Assembly (NCBI RefSeq): GCF_023347275.1
Contig: NZ_CP094468.1
Span: 1,860,001-1,924,000, forward strand
Length of the DNA stretch: 64,000 bases
Source: Faecalibacterium sp. I3-3-89
GTDB taxonomy: Bacteria; Bacillota; Clostridia; Oscillospirales; Ruminococcaceae
Direction of reading: 5' to 3'
Part shown: positions 33,668-42,672 of the stretch, piece after piece
Numbering within the stretch: position 1 is the first letter of the stretch
Layout of the letters: each line of letters starts with the position of its first letter
The notes under the pieces: generated by a model
The model's database searches: none
The model's input: only the letters and a program-made list of their open reading frames with translations
Told to the model about the DNA's origin: nothing
Program-made: the position numbers and the translations under genes

Positions 33668-34691
33668 CCGCGGCCTGCCCGACATCTCACTGCTGGAGCC
33701 GCTGGCGGCGGCTCTGGGCGTCAGCGTGCTCGAGCTGATGCAGGGCGAAGCCGTCGTCAACCGGAACCGCTCCGCCAACCTGCTTCGCTCCAAGCTCTAC
33801 GTCTGCCCCCTGTGCGGCAATGTGCTCCACGCCACCGGGCAGGCTGTCGTGAGCTGCTGCGGCATCACCCTGCCGCCGCTGGACATCTCTGAGGCGGACG
33901 ACGCCGACGAGCACCATCAGCTGACACTGGAACGGGTGGAAGATGAGCTTTTCGTCACCCTTCACCACCCCATGACCAAAGACCACTACATTTCCTTCAT
34001 CGCCTGCCTTACCGGCGACAAATTACAGCTGGTCAAGCTTTACCCTGAGGGCGACGTCAGCTGCCGTTTCAAAATCACCGGTGCGGGCGTACTCTACTTC
34101 TACTGCAACCGCCACGGCCTGATGAAGGCCCCGGACTTCCGGGCAGCGGCTCGTCATACGCCGCCCCAGAAGCTCCACCTGCGGGAGCCGGACGAGGGCG
34201 ACCGCGAACAGGTCATGGCCTACCGGGAAGAATTTCTTGCCATCAGCTCCCGGCTCGACGGCACGTCGGCGCTGGACAAATACGACGACTTCGACCAGTG
34301 GCTGGCTAACATCCGCAAGCTGAAAGACCCAGCCACCACACCTGCCGGGTTCGTACCGGCCACCCAGTATCTGGCTCTGGACGAGCAGGAGCATCTTGTC
34401 GGCATGACCAACCTGCGCCACCATCTCAACGACTATCTGCTGGCTTACGGCGGTCACATCGGCTACAGCGTCCGCCCCTCGGAGCGGAAGAACGGCTACG
34501 CCAGCCAGATGCTCTGCATGACCCTCGAAAAGGCCAAGGAGCGCGGCATCTCCAAGGTGCGCATCTGCTGTGACCACTATAACATCGCCTCGGCAAAGAC
34601 GATTCAGTCTAACGGCGGTGTACTGGAAGATGAGATGTTTGACTCCTCGGATGGGATGCTGACTCAGCGGTACTGGATAGAGAATCGATAA
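33662..34691 (+). pseudogene. 3' fragment of HTH-desulfoferrodoxin-GNAT gene
   Basis: In-frame host sequence resumes with ETGRGLPDISLLEPLAAALG, the rest of the HTH. A desulforedoxin-like iron site follows (YVCPLCGN then SCCG). The superoxide reductase core then reads HHPMTKDHYISF and YCNRHGL, matching the HPMxxxH and CNxHG ligands. From about 34170 to the end there is a GNAT acetyltransferase domain with RPSERKNGYASQML as the acetyl-CoA loop. A stop at 33651 cuts it from element frames. Internal GTG 33726 or ATG 33738 could still give a truncated two-domain protein, though no clear ribosome site is seen. Confidence 0.85.
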
Positions 34692-34699
34692 TATACAAA

Positions 34700-34729
34700 A
34701 AGGCTCCGGCAGCGCCGGAGCCTTTGCTC
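34700..34729 (-). terminator. Terminator of mgtE (convergent, probably bidirectional)
   Basis: AAGGCTCCGGC and GCCGGAGCCTT form an 11-pair stem with a three-base loop. A TTTTT run follows on the minus strand, where mgtE ends 12 bases earlier; the plus-strand side has only TTTG. Confidence 0.85.
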
Positions 34730-34740
34730 TTATTCAAAAA

Positions 34741-36120
34741 TCAGCCCAGATGGAACATATCAATGAGCACGACCATAGCCAGACCGTAGTACACCACAAC
34801 GGCCACGAGGTCGTTGATGGTGGTGATGAGGGGGCCGGACGCCACGGCGGGGTCGATGTGGATCTTGTGGAACAGCATGGGGATGATGGTGCCCACCAAG
34901 CTGGAAATGACCATCGCCACGATGAGGGAGATGCCGACGCAGCCGGAGAGCAGGAAGGCCTCTCCCCAAGCGTATGCCTTGAAGAAGTGGATATAACAGC
35001 CGAGGAAACCCAGCGCCATGACGGCCAGCAGCGCTCCGTTGACCAGACCCACCCGCATCTCCTTCCAGAGCAGATGCAGCTTTTTGGAGGTGGTCAGGTT
35101 CTCATCCACCAGCACGCGGATGGTGACGGCCAGCGACTGGGTGCCCACATTGCCCGCCATATCCAGCACCATGGACTGGAAGCAGATGACGATGGGCAGG
35201 ACGGCCACCACCGACTCGAAGGCGCCCACCACCGAGGACACCAGCATCCCGAGGAAAAGCAGGGCGATCAGCCACGGCAGGCGCTTTTTGACGCTCTCGA
35301 ACACGCCCTCATTCAGGTCCTCCTCGCTGGTCAGACCGCCCAGCTTTGCGTAATCGTCGCCCATCTCATCATCCACCAGCTCGACGACATCCGCCGAGGT
35401 GATGATGCCCACCAGCTCTCCGGTGTCGTTCAGGACGGGCAGCGAACGCTCGGCATAGTCCACGATACGGTCGATGCAGTCGCTGATCTTCTCGTGGTCG
35501 GTCACATAGGGGTACGACCGGGCGATGAGCTTCTCGAGGCTGTCGTCCGCCCGGGCGATGATGAGGTCTTTCAGATCGATGGCACCGTAGAACTTCTCGT
35601 TCTCGTCCACGACATAGAGGGTGGAGATGTTGTCGTTCTCGCCGGCCTGCTTCACCAGCTCACTCATGGCCTGCCGGATGGTCATGTCCTTCCGGATGCA
35701 GATGTAGTTGGTGGTCATGCTGCTGCCGATCTCGTCTTCTCCATAGGACAGCAGCATCTTCACGTCCTCGGCGGAGTCCTTGTCCAACTGGCCGACGATC
35801 TTGGCCTTATCCTCTTCCTCGAGGTCGTCCAGCGCATCCACAGCGTCGTCCGAGTCCATGTTCGAGACGACCTTTGCGGCCTTCTCGCTGGGCAGCTCCT
35901 TCAGGTAGGGCTCCGCGTCATCCAGATAGGAGAAGATCTCGGCCACACGCTCCACGCCCAGCACGGTGTAGAGCTTCTGGCGCTCATCAGGCGTCAGGGC
36001 CTCGAGGGCGTCGGCAAGGTCATTCTCATGGTAATCGGAGAGCTTTTCGGCCAGCTCAGCCTGCGGCAGGCCGCTGTGGATGAGGTCGAGTATCTCCTGC
36101 TGGTAGTTCTTCTTCTGCAT
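34741..36120 (-). CDS. mgtE: Magnesium transporter MgtE
   Basis: 459-residue Mg2+ channel. The N-terminal domain (about residues 1-130) has ALTPDERQKLYTVL-type helical repeats, then two CBS domains (about 135-260, with VVDENEKFYGAIDLKDL and VLNDTGELVGIITSAD). Five membrane helices follow, including the pore motif NVGTQSLAVTIR. Length and order match MgtE. The ATG at 36120 has GGAGGAGG 7 bases upstream; an in-frame start 13 codons earlier lies in the leader hairpin. Expression is probably controlled by the leader described at 36150-36364. Confidence 0.95.
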   Translation of the reverse strand: MQKKNYQQEILDLIHSGLPQAELAEKLSDYHENDLADALEALTPDERQKLYTVLGVERVAEIFSYLDDAEPYLKELPSEKAAKVVSNMDSDDAVDALDDLEEEDKAKIVGQLDKDSAEDVKMLLSYGEDEIGSSMTTNYICIRKDMTIRQAMSELVKQAGENDNISTLYVVDENEKFYGAIDLKDLIIARADDSLEKLIARSYPYVTDHEKISDCIDRIVDYAERSLPVLNDTGELVGIITSADVVELVDDEMGDDYAKLGGLTSEEDLNEGVFESVKKRLPWLIALLFLGMLVSSVVGAFESVVAVLPIVICFQSMVLDMAGNVGTQSLAVTIRVLVDENLTTSKKLHLLWKEMRVGLVNGALLAVMALGFLGCYIHFFKAYAWGEAFLLSGCVGISLIVAMVISSLVGTIIPMLFHKIHIDPAVASGPLITTINDLVAVVVYYGLAMVVLIDMFHLG

Positions 36121-36149
36121 CTTGGGTTCCTCCTCCCCTTTTGGGGCAT

Positions 36150-36193
36150 AAAAATACACCGCGTCGTCTTCTGGTCAGACTCCTGCGGTGTAT
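36150..36193 (-). terminator. Attenuator upstream of mgtE
   Basis: Minus strand ATACACCGC (36185-36193) pairs with GCGGTGTAT (36154-36162), nine perfect pairs, followed by TTTTT. It lies 30 bases before the mgtE ATG and after a promoter, so full formation would stop mgtE transcription. The sequence CGCAGGAG (36180-36187) overlapping its first arm is complementary to CTCCTGCG inside the leader frame. Confidence 0.75.
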
Positions 36194-36223
36194 CTGGGCA
36201 GATGCATTCAGGACGCGGCAGAG

Positions 36224-36289
36224 CTATTCGTTGCTGCCCGCATCGCAGGAGGAGCGTTGTTTGGGTTGGTCTAAATGGTCGCCGGACAT
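36224..36289 (-). CDS. 21-residue leader peptide upstream of mgtE
   Basis: ATG at 36289 to TAG at 36224; peptide MSGDHLDQPKQRSSCDAGSN plus a final Glu. AGGAGG lies 11 bases upstream, slightly far. It sits between the mgtE promoter and the attenuator. Known MgtL-type leaders use acidic and proline residues that destabilise ribosomes at low Mg2+; this peptide has Asp-His-Leu-Asp-Gln-Pro. Whether it is translated is inference. Confidence 0.5.
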   Translation of the reverse strand: MSGDHLDQPKQRSSCDAGSNE

Positions 36290-36335
36290 TCGTCTCGTTT
36301 CCTCCTGTCAATGTATTTGCCTTTTCAGCTAGGTC

Positions 36336-36364
36336 ATCATACTACGCTGGGACGGATTTTTCAA
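36336..36364 (-). promoter_or_regulatory. Promoter of the mgtE leader
   Basis: Minus strand: -35 TTGAAA (36359-36364), 17-base spacer, -10 TATGAT (36336-36341). The start near 36329 gives a leader of about 210 bases. I looked for M-box riboswitch core sequences and saw none. Confidence 0.7.
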
Positions 36365-36405
36365 CCCCTTTTACAAATTTTTTACTGCTTTCTTGCCAGA
36401 ATGCA

Positions 36406-36447
36406 CAAAAGAGCAGCCGCCCTCCCCGGAGGAAAAGCGGCTGCTCT
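36406..36447 (-). terminator. Terminator of proS
   Basis: AGAGCAGCCGC and GCGGCTGCTCT, 11 pairs, followed on the minus strand by TTTTG. It starts 15 bases after the proS stop. Confidence 0.85.
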
Positions 36448-36462
36448 CGTTTATTTTGACGC

Positions 36463-37902
36463 TTAGTATGCGACGCCCCAGTAGACCATAGTCTTAGCAG
36501 GCTTGCCGCAGCAGGGGCAGACATCGCTCAGATGCTCCTGCTCGAAGGGCATACAACGGCTGGACAGGCCAGCCTCTTCCTTCATCTTCATCTCACAGGC
36601 CAGATCGCCGCACCACATGGTCTTGATGTAGCCGGTGTTGGCCTTGGCCAGCTCCTTGACCTCGTCCATGGTGGTGGCGGGCCAAGTGCGGGCTTCACGG
36701 TTGGCCAGAGCGCGCTCGTACAGGTCCTTGCGCAGGGCCTCCAGCTGGGCCGGGATGGCGGTCTCCAGCTCGTCCAGAGAGACGAACACCTTCTCGCGGG
36801 TGTCGCGGCGGACGAGGACGCACTGGTTCTTCTCCAGATCCTTGGGGCCGATCTCGAGGCGCAGGGGCACGCCCTTCATCTCCCACTGGGAGAACTTCCA
36901 GCCGGGGGCGTTGTCGCTGTCGTCCAGCTTGACGCGGGCGTACTTGCTGATCTTCTCGGCCAGCTCTGCAGCCTTCTCGGAAACGCCGGGCTTGTGGGCA
37001 GCGATGGGCACCACCACGACCTGAACGGGGGCGACAGCCGGGGGCAGGATGAGGCCGTCGTCGTCGCCGTGGGTCATGATGATCGCACCCACCAGACGGG
37101 TGGAAACGCCCCAGCTGGTCTGGAACGGGTGATGCAGCTGGTTGTCGCGGCCGGTGAAGGTCACGTCGTAAGCCTTGCTGAACTTATCGCCGAAGTAGTG
37201 GCTGGTGCCGCTCTGCAGGGCCTTGCCGTCCTTCATCATGGCTTCGATGGTGTAGGTGGCCTCGGCACCGGCAAACTTCTCCTTATCGGTCTTGCGGCCC
37301 TTGACAACAGGGATGGCCAGATCCTGCTCGCAGACGTCTGCGTAGCAGTTCAGCTGCTGCTGGGTCTCAGCCTCAGCCTCAGCAGCGGTCTCGTGGATGG
37401 TGTGACCCTCCTGCCACCAGAACTCGCGGCTACGCAGGAAGGGGCGGGTGGTCTTCTCCCAGCGCACGACGCTGCACCACTGGTTGTACTTCATGGGCAG
37501 CTCGCGGTAGCTGTGCAGCACACGGGACCAGTGATCGCAGAACATGGTCTCGCTGGTGGGGCGGACCGCCAGACGCTCTTCCAGCTTGTCCGAGCCGCCC
37601 ATCGTGACCCACGCCACCTCCGGCGCGAAGCCATTGACCAGCTCGCCTTCCTTCTGCAGCAGGCTCTCAGGGATCAGTACGGGCATCGCCACGTTCTCGT
37701 GGCCGGTGGCCTTGAAGCGGGCATCCATGTCTTTCTGGATCAGCTCCCAGATGGCCTGACCGTAGGGGCGCAGGATGATGAAGCCCTTGACGCTGGAATA
37801 CTCGACCAGCTCTGCCTTGACGCAGATGTCGGTATACCACTGTGCAAAGTTTTCCTCCTGGCTTGTGATCGCCTGTACGAGCTTTTTGTTGTCTTTTGCC
37901 AT
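36463..37902 (-). CDS. proS: Prolyl-tRNA synthetase (eukaryote/archaeal-type)
   Basis: 479-residue class II synthetase charging tRNA-Pro. The short form without the bacterial insertion domain is shown by length and by motif 1 around [23 protein letters not shown], motif 2 [14 protein letters not shown] and motif 3 [19 protein letters not shown]. The anticodon-binding domain and a C-terminal zinc-like domain ([18 protein letters not shown]) end in the typical WGVAY. It is a single transcription unit bounded by terminators; GGGAGG precedes the ATG. Confidence 0.96.
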   Translation of the reverse strand: MAKDNKKLVQAITSQEENFAQWYTDICVKAELVEYSSVKGFIILRPYGQAIWELIQKDMDARFKATGHENVAMPVLIPESLLQKEGELVNGFAPEVAWVTMGGSDKLEERLAVRPTSETMFCDHWSRVLHSYRELPMKYNQWCSVVRWEKTTRPFLRSREFWWQEGHTIHETAAEAEAETQQQLNCYADVCEQDLAIPVVKGRKTDKEKFAGAEATYTIEAMMKDGKALQSGTSHYFGDKFSKAYDVTFTGRDNQLHHPFQTSWGVSTRLVGAIIMTHGDDDGLILPPAVAPVQVVVVPIAAHKPGVSEKAAELAEKISKYARVKLDDSDNAPGWKFSQWEMKGVPLRLEIGPKDLEKNQCVLVRRDTREKVFVSLDELETAIPAQLEALRKDLYERALANREARTWPATTMDEVKELAKANTGYIKTMWCGDLACEMKMKEEAGLSSRCMPFEQEHLSDVCPCCGKPAKTMVYWGVAY

Positions 37903-37964
37903 TTTAATCTTATCCTCCCAAGGCCGTGCGCCAAACGCTCATCGTTCCGCACGAACCCATATAT

Positions 37965-38015
37965 AAAGCCCCGCCGCTCTCTCTGCCGTGTGCAGAGTCG
38001 CGGATGCGGGGCTTT
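37965..38015 (-). terminator. Terminator of acpP
   Basis: AAAGCCCCGC and GCGGGGCTTT arms enclose an inner CTCTGC/GCAGAG hairpin; TTTATAT follows on the minus strand. It begins 15 bases after the acpP stop. Confidence 0.8.
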
Positions 38016-38029
38016 TCTGCATCTGTTGC

Positions 38030-38263
38030 TCAGCCCTTGTGGCTGTCCACAAAGTTCACCACATCACCCACCGTGCGCAGGTTCTCGATGGCGTCGTCGG
38101 GCACCTCGATGCCAAACTCATCCTCCAGCGTCATCACCATATCCACGATGTCGAGGCTGTCGGCCTCAAAATCGCCCATAATGTCGCTGTCCATCGTGAT
38201 CTTAGCAGGATCGACGTCCAGCTGTTCTGCCAGCAGTGCGCGGATCTTTTCAAACGTATCCAT
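38030..38263 (-). CDS. acpP: Acyl carrier protein
   Basis: 77-residue carrier of fatty acid intermediates. The Ser for the phosphopantetheine arm lies in FEADSLDIVDMVM, and the acidic helix pattern (MDTFEKIRALLAEQL, EDEFGIEVPDD) is typical. The ATG at 38263 has AAGGAG 9 bases upstream; the long in-frame extension upstream is unsupported. No other fatty acid gene is adjacent. Confidence 0.93.
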   Translation of the reverse strand: MDTFEKIRALLAEQLDVDPAKITMDSDIMGDFEADSLDIVDMVMTLEDEFGIEVPDDAIENLRTVGDVVNFVDSHKG

Positions 38264-38483
38264 GATCGCGGTCTCCTTTTTGTGCTTTAATTTCGCATTT
38301 TCACGCTGCGCAGGCCGGGCATCTCTCCCCGCCTCCCCTTTGGCGGGCAGGCCGTCCCCCTGCGCAGAATGCTCTCTTTCTTTATATCCCATGACATGGC
38401 TGTTGTCAAGCCCCGTTTTTCTCTCCGGGTCGTTTTCCGGGCAAAAATTCCAGTTGAAATCCATCTGCCGCCTCTTTTTTTGC

Positions 38484-38512
38484 TTGACAGAACCGCCGTT
38501 CGTTCTTATAGT
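38484..38512 (+). promoter_or_regulatory. Promoter of dapF
   Basis: -35 TTGACA (38484-38489), 17-base spacer, -10 TATAGT (38507-38512). The dapF leader of about 155 bases includes a half copy of the intergenic repeat. Between acpP and this promoter (38264-38483) I see nothing else. Confidence 0.75.
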
Positions 38513-38516
38513 AATA

Positions 38517-38575
38517 GTAGCCCTCTCAGGCGCTTGCGCGCCAGCTCTCCCAGAGGGAGAGCCACTGGCGTGCCG
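38517..38575. repeat. Half copy of the intergenic repeat
   Basis: CCCTCTCAGGCGCTTGCGCG then a CTCTCCCAGAGGGAGAG palindrome; matches the 'CTCTCAGGCGC' arm at 39511. It lies in the dapF leader. Confidence 0.65.
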
Positions 38576-38673
38576 GTCAGGTCTGTTCTGGATGAAAAAG
38601 CCCATGCTGCGATGCACAGCTTCGCTCCGCTTTATCCATCAGGTCGTTAAGAGAGGCCAAAGGAGTTTTCAAC

Positions 38674-39513
38674 ATGAAGCTTTCATTCACCAAAATGCAG
38701 GGCTGCGCCAACGATTACATCTACCTCGACTGCCGCACCAGCGGCGTGCCGGGGGACATCGCGGCCCTTTCGCAGAAGCTCTCCCGCCGCCACTTTTCCA
38801 TCGGCGCAGACGGCATCATCTGTATCTGCGCCCCGGTGACGGAGGGCGCGGACGGGCGGATGCGCATCTTCAACGCCGACGGCAGCGAGGCGCAGATGTG
38901 CGGCAACGGCGTGCGCTGCGTGGCCGAATGGCTCTACACCCACGGCACTGCGAAAGAGACGCTCCGCATCGACACCAACAGCGGCACCAAGACCATCACC
39001 CACAGGGGCGCACAGCTCTGGCAGGTGGAGATGGGCGGATACTCCGCCATGGCTGCGGCCCTGCCCGCTGTGAACATGGGCGAAGGGCCGCTGGTGGACT
39101 GCCCCCTCACCGTGGAGGGCAGGACGTGGCGCGTCACCTGCATCAGCGTGGGCAACCCCCACTGCGTGACCGTGGTGGAGGATGTAGACTGCCTGAAGCT
39201 TGAGGACATCGGCCCCGCATTCGAGCGCCACGCCAACTTCCCGGAGCGGGTCAACACCGAGTTCGTGGAGGTGGTGGACGCCACCCACCTGAAAATGCGG
39301 GTGTGGGAGCGGGGCAGCGGCGAGACATGGGCCTGCGGCACCGGCACCTGCGCCACCGTGGCGGCGCTGACCGAGCTGGGCCTCTGCCCCGCCGGAGAGG
39401 ACGTCCATGTCCAGCTGCGGGGCGGTGAGCTTATCATCCGGGTCCTGCCGGACAAAAAACTGCTCATGACCGGCAGTGCGGTCACCGTATGCGAGGGCAC
39501 CGCTGAGGTATAA
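38674..39513 (+). CDS. dapF: Diaminopimelate epimerase
   Basis: Converts LL- to meso-diaminopimelate for lysine and peptidoglycan. The 279-residue product has both catalytic Cys regions: DGSEAQMCGNGVRC (Cys near 76) and ETWACGTGTCATVAA (Cys near 220). GCANDYIYLDC and SIGADGII are also typical. AGGAG precedes the ATG. dapL follows, so LL-DAP formed by DapL is passed straight to DapF; the organism makes meso-DAP by the aminotransferase branch. Confidence 0.95.
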   Translation: MKLSFTKMQGCANDYIYLDCRTSGVPGDIAALSQKLSRRHFSIGADGIICICAPVTEGADGRMRIFNADGSEAQMCGNGVRCVAEWLYTHGTAKETLRIDTNSGTKTITHRGAQLWQVEMGGYSAMAAALPAVNMGEGPLVDCPLTVEGRTWRVTCISVGNPHCVTVVEDVDCLKLEDIGPAFERHANFPERVNTEFVEVVDATHLKMRVWERGSGETWACGTGTCATVAALTELGLCPAGEDVHVQLRGGELIIRVLPDKKLLMTGSAVTVCEGTAEV

Positions 39514-39680
39514 ACCTCTCAGGCGCTTCGCGCCAGCTCCCCTATCGAGGGGCAACAACGATGACCGCCGCCAGTGGCGGAAGCAGGGAGGCGTTGTTGG
39601 GGCAGCGGTCAGCAAGACGCAAGCAGAGCGCGCGGATGCTGGGCACCGCAACCCGGGTGCTTTAGCACCTTTGGCAAAGA
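39511..39680. repeat. Diverged copy of the intergenic repeat
   Basis: AACCTCTCAGGCGCTTCGCG and CTCCCCTATCGAGGGG match the family, and CTTTGGCAAAGAGGTCAAG near 39668 resembles the other end. The middle is different and carries CGCCGCCAGTGGCGG and a CCCGGGTGCTTTAGCACC hairpin. No gene is seen. Confidence 0.6.
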
Positions 39681-39738
39681 GGTCAAGTCGTACAACATAT
39701 TTTGAACAGCATCTATACAAGAATCGAGGGAAAGTATT

Positions 39739-40926
39739 ATGAAAATGAACAAGCACTACAACGAGCTGAAGGCCAGCTACCTCTTCGTGGACATCGCCCA
39801 CAAGGTCGCCGCCTATCAGGAGGCCCACCCCGAGAAGGAGATCATCCGTCTGGGCATCGGCGACGTGACCCAGCCTCTGGCCAAGTGCGTCGTGGACGCC
39901 ATGCACGACGCCGTCACCGAGATGGGCACCAAAGAGGGCTTCCACGGCTACGGCCCCGAGCAGGGCTACCCCTTCCTCAAGCAGGCCATTAAGGGCTACT
40001 ACGCAGGCCGCGGCACCCAGCTGGCGGAAGATGAGATCTTCATCTCCGACGGCGCAAAGAGCGACCTCGCCAATCTGCTGGGCCTCTTTGACGTGGACAA
40101 CACCGTCCTCGTTCCGGACCCCGTCTACCCCACCTATGTGGACGACAATGTCACCGACGGCCGCAAGATCATCTACGGCCGCACCAGTCAGGAGAACGGC
40201 TTCCTCGGGATGCCCGACGACAGCGTGAAGGCTGACATCATCTACATCTGCAGCCCCAACAACCCCACCGGCGCGGCCTACACCCGCGACCAGCTCAAGG
40301 CATGGGTGGAGTACGCCAGAAAGAACAACGCCATCCTCCTCTACGATGCTGCCTACGAGTGCTTCATCTCCGACGGCGAGCTGGCCCGCAGCATCTTCGA
40401 GATCGAGGGTGCCCGCGAGTGCGCCATCGAGATCTGCTCCTTCTCCAAGATCGCAGGCTTCACCGGCACCCGCTGCGGCTACACCATCGTGCCGAAGGAG
40501 CTGGAGCGTGACGGCATGAGCCTCAACAAGCTCTGGCTCCGCCGCCAGACCACCAAGTTCAACGGTGTGCCCTACATCGTGCAGCGCGGCGCAGCCGCCG
40601 TCTTTACCGAGAGCGGCATGGCTGAGATCCAGCACAACCTCGACTACTACCGCCAGAACGCCAAGGTCATCGCCGACGCGCTGGACGAGTGCGGCGTGTG
40701 GTACTGCGGCGGCAAGAACAGCCCCTACATCTGGCTGCGCTGCCCCGGCAGCATGAAGAGCTGGGAGTTCTTCGACTGGCTGCTGGAGAACTGCGGCGTC
40801 GTGGGCACCCCGGGCGTGGGCTTCGGCGAGTGCGGCGAGGGCTACTTCCGCCTGACCGCTTTCGGTGACGCCGAGAAGACCAAGACCGCCGCCGAGCGCA
40901 TCAAGGCCGCTATCAAGGCTCTGTAA
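39739..40926 (+). CDS. dapL: LL-diaminopimelate aminotransferase
   Basis: PLP enzyme forming LL-DAP directly from tetrahydrodipicolinate. The 395-residue product carries RLGIGDVTQPL, GYGPEQGYPFLK, ICSPNNPTGAAY and the PLP-lysine motif SFSKIAGFTGTRCG (Lys near 237), which are the DapL forms of the fold-type I motifs. Length fits. GAGGGAAAG is upstream of the ATG. A strong terminator follows. It forms a functional pair with dapF. Confidence 0.95.
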   Translation: MKMNKHYNELKASYLFVDIAHKVAAYQEAHPEKEIIRLGIGDVTQPLAKCVVDAMHDAVTEMGTKEGFHGYGPEQGYPFLKQAIKGYYAGRGTQLAEDEIFISDGAKSDLANLLGLFDVDNTVLVPDPVYPTYVDDNVTDGRKIIYGRTSQENGFLGMPDDSVKADIIYICSPNNPTGAAYTRDQLKAWVEYARKNNAILLYDAAYECFISDGELARSIFEIEGARECAIEICSFSKIAGFTGTRCGYTIVPKELERDGMSLNKLWLRRQTTKFNGVPYIVQRGAAAVFTESGMAEIQHNLDYYRQNAKVIADALDECGVWYCGGKNSPYIWLRCPGSMKSWEFFDWLLENCGVVGTPGVGFGECGEGYFRLTAFGDAEKTKTAAERIKAAIKAL

Positions 40927-40940
40927 ATTTTATCGCACAA

Positions 40941-40977
40941 AAAGAGGGAGGCTCCCGCCGGGGGCCTCCCTCTTTTG
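40941..40977 (+). terminator. Terminator of dapL
   Basis: AAAGAGGGAGGC and GCCTCCCTCTT arms with a GC-rich loop, then TTTTG; 15 bases after the dapL stop. Confidence 0.85.
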
Positions 40978-41151
40978 CATCCAACGATTTGTGAGCTTGT
41001 CACAAAAATCAGTCGTTCTTTACTGCAAATCGTCGATTTTTAACCATACTCTTGTCCCTCCCCCGAAAAAATGATAAGATAATGTTAGACAGATGGGCAA
41101 CTGTCCTTTGCGGCCATGAACATCCATCTATTACTTACAGGAGGAATCATC

Positions 41152-41703
41152 ATGAAGCACTGGAAACGCATTCTATCCGCGCTCCTTATCAGCGCATTCG
41201 CTCTCACACTTTTTACAGGATGTGACAAAAAAGTAAAGCTGGAGGATGAACTGTTCAACCAGATGGCTGACTACGGCGAGACCATTGGGTTAAAGGTCGA
41301 AAAAGAAAAAGATAATAGCATTGCTGAGACCGCCTTTCATTTCCTCAGCAGTCGCTGCACAGGCAAGCTGGATAAGAACTTCTTTGGTAAAACCAAAAAC
41401 TGGAAGTGGACTCCGACCGAGAACGGAAAAGAGTTTTTGGCCCTTCTTCCAGATCAGGAGACCTCTCGGTATCGCATCAGTTGGACGTTACTTCCTTCTG
41501 ACCCCAAGAGCCAGTATTACAAAGATCCTCAAGTCATTGCCGCTGCTGTCATGCAGGACGCTTTTATTGAGGGCACAAACAGTTACGAAGCCTTCAACTC
41601 TTCGCTTACCTTTGAAGATACGATTCATGTCAGCATAGCTCAGGGCAAAATCGGAGGATATACATATTGTCTTGTTATCCAGCGCAGATCTTCTGTCAAC
41701 TGA
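41152..41703 (+). CDS. Small lipoprotein of unknown function
   Basis: 183 residues. A lipoprotein signal peptide (MKHWKRILSALLISAF, lipobox LFTGC with Cys about 25) precedes a soluble domain with many Lys, Thr and Ser. I do not recognise the domain. AGGAGG is 7 bases before the ATG; an earlier in-frame ATG at 41116 would place a 12-residue leader before the signal and lacks a ribosome site. The gene is less GC-rich than its neighbours, which may mean recent acquisition. It is flanked by terminators, hence a single unit. Confidence 0.75.
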   Translation: MKHWKRILSALLISAFALTLFTGCDKKVKLEDELFNQMADYGETIGLKVEKEKDNSIAETAFHFLSSRCTGKLDKNFFGKTKNWKWTPTENGKEFLALLPDQETSRYRISWTLLPSDPKSQYYKDPQVIAAAVMQDAFIEGTNSYEAFNSSLTFEDTIHVSIAQGKIGGYTYCLVIQRRSSVN

Positions 41704-41742
41704 GTTTTTATTCTAGCGACACACTCTGACCTCATATAAGCA

Positions 41743-41788
41743 AGTCGTCCCCGCAGCGAAAAATGCTGCGGGGACGGCTTTTATTTTA
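41743..41788 (+). terminator. Terminator of the lipoprotein gene
   Basis: AGTCGTCCCCGCAGC and GCTGCGGGGACGGCT form a 15-pair stem with one G-U pair, then TTTTATTTT. It also separates the convergent epimerase gene. Confidence 0.85.
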
Positions 41789-41790
41789 CT

Positions 41791-42672
41791 TTACCGCTCA
41801 AATGTCGTGCTGAGGGTCGTGCTCCACTCCCCGCCGGGGGCGAGGCAGGCCGCAGCGGCCCGCTGGCTCCACTCCTGCGGGTCGTCCACCGAGGCAGGCA
41901 GAGAGTTCCACGGCTCGATGCAGACGAAGCGCAGCGGCTTCGACAGGGCCGACCAGATGAGGGTATAGGGGAAGCCGGCTACATCGCAGACGATGCTGCG
42001 GCCGGTGTCCTTCTCGTAGATGCCCAGCGTCTTGGTGCGCAGGCCTGCCATGCAGAAGCTGTCGTTGTCGAAGAGGTCGTTGGTCAGCGGGATGGCCTGC
42101 TGGTTCTTCCACTGGTAGTAGCATTTGCCCGTCAGCAGACCGCCCCCGCTGGCGTCGAGGATGACCGGGCTTTCGGGCTGGTCGAAGCGGAACTCGTAGT
42201 CCTCGACGGTGTGCTCTGCATCGAAGGGCACACAAAAGGCCGGATGGTAGCCGATGCCGAACCGCAGCTCCTCGCTGCCGGGGTTCGAGACGGTGAGAGT
42301 GTGGTGGAGGGTCTTGCCGTCCAGCCGGAAGGTGCTGGTGAGGACGAAGTCGAAGGGGAACCGCTCTGCCTTCATGGTCTCGTCCGGACGCAGCTCGAGC
42401 TGGACGGTATCGCCCTCGGCCTTTCGCAGGGTGTGCTCCACATCCCGTGCGAAGCCGTGCTGCCCGCCCTTGTAGGTCTTGCCGCCGTGGGTGAAGCTGC
42501 CGTCCTTGAGCTTGCCCGTCCACGGGAAGAGGATGGGCGCGTGGCGCTTCCAGACTGCCGGGTCTGCCTGCCAGAGTAGCTCTTCTCCCGCTGCGTTCTT
42601 CAGGCTAACGGCCTCGGCACCATGGGTGTCCACCGTAAGGGTCAGATATTCGTTGTGAATGGTCGCCTGCAT
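41791..42672 (-). CDS. Aldose 1-epimerase family protein
   Basis: 293-residue mutarotase of the GalM/LacX group, catalysing anomer exchange of a hexose. The catalytic His segment HGFARDVEH, GIGYHPAFCVPF and the C-terminal CIEPWNSLPAS with the catalytic Glu are visible. It lacks a signal peptide, so it is cytoplasmic. The ATG at 42672 has AAGGAG about 11 bases upstream; an in-frame reading 28 codons longer begins in unsupported sequence. The sugar substrate cannot be told from sequence. Confidence 0.9.
   Translation of the reverse strand: MQATIHNEYLTLTVDTHGAEAVSLKNAAGEELLWQADPAVWKRHAPILFPWTGKLKDGSFTHGGKTYKGGQHGFARDVEHTLRKAEGDTVQLELRPDETMKAERFPFDFVLTSTFRLDGKTLHHTLTVSNPGSEELRFGIGYHPAFCVPFDAEHTVEDYEFRFDQPESPVILDASGGGLLTGKCYYQWKNQQAIPLTNDLFDNDSFCMAGLRTKTLGIYEKDTGRSIVCDVAGFPYTLIWSALSKPLRFVCIEPWNSLPASVDDPQEWSQRAAAACLAPGGEWSTTLSTTFER

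Noticed and set aside
36121..36340. Possible M-box magnesium riboswitch before mgtE
   Set aside because: The conserved M-box core segments were not recognisable on the minus strand; the leader is better explained by a small frame plus terminator. A covariance search would settle it.
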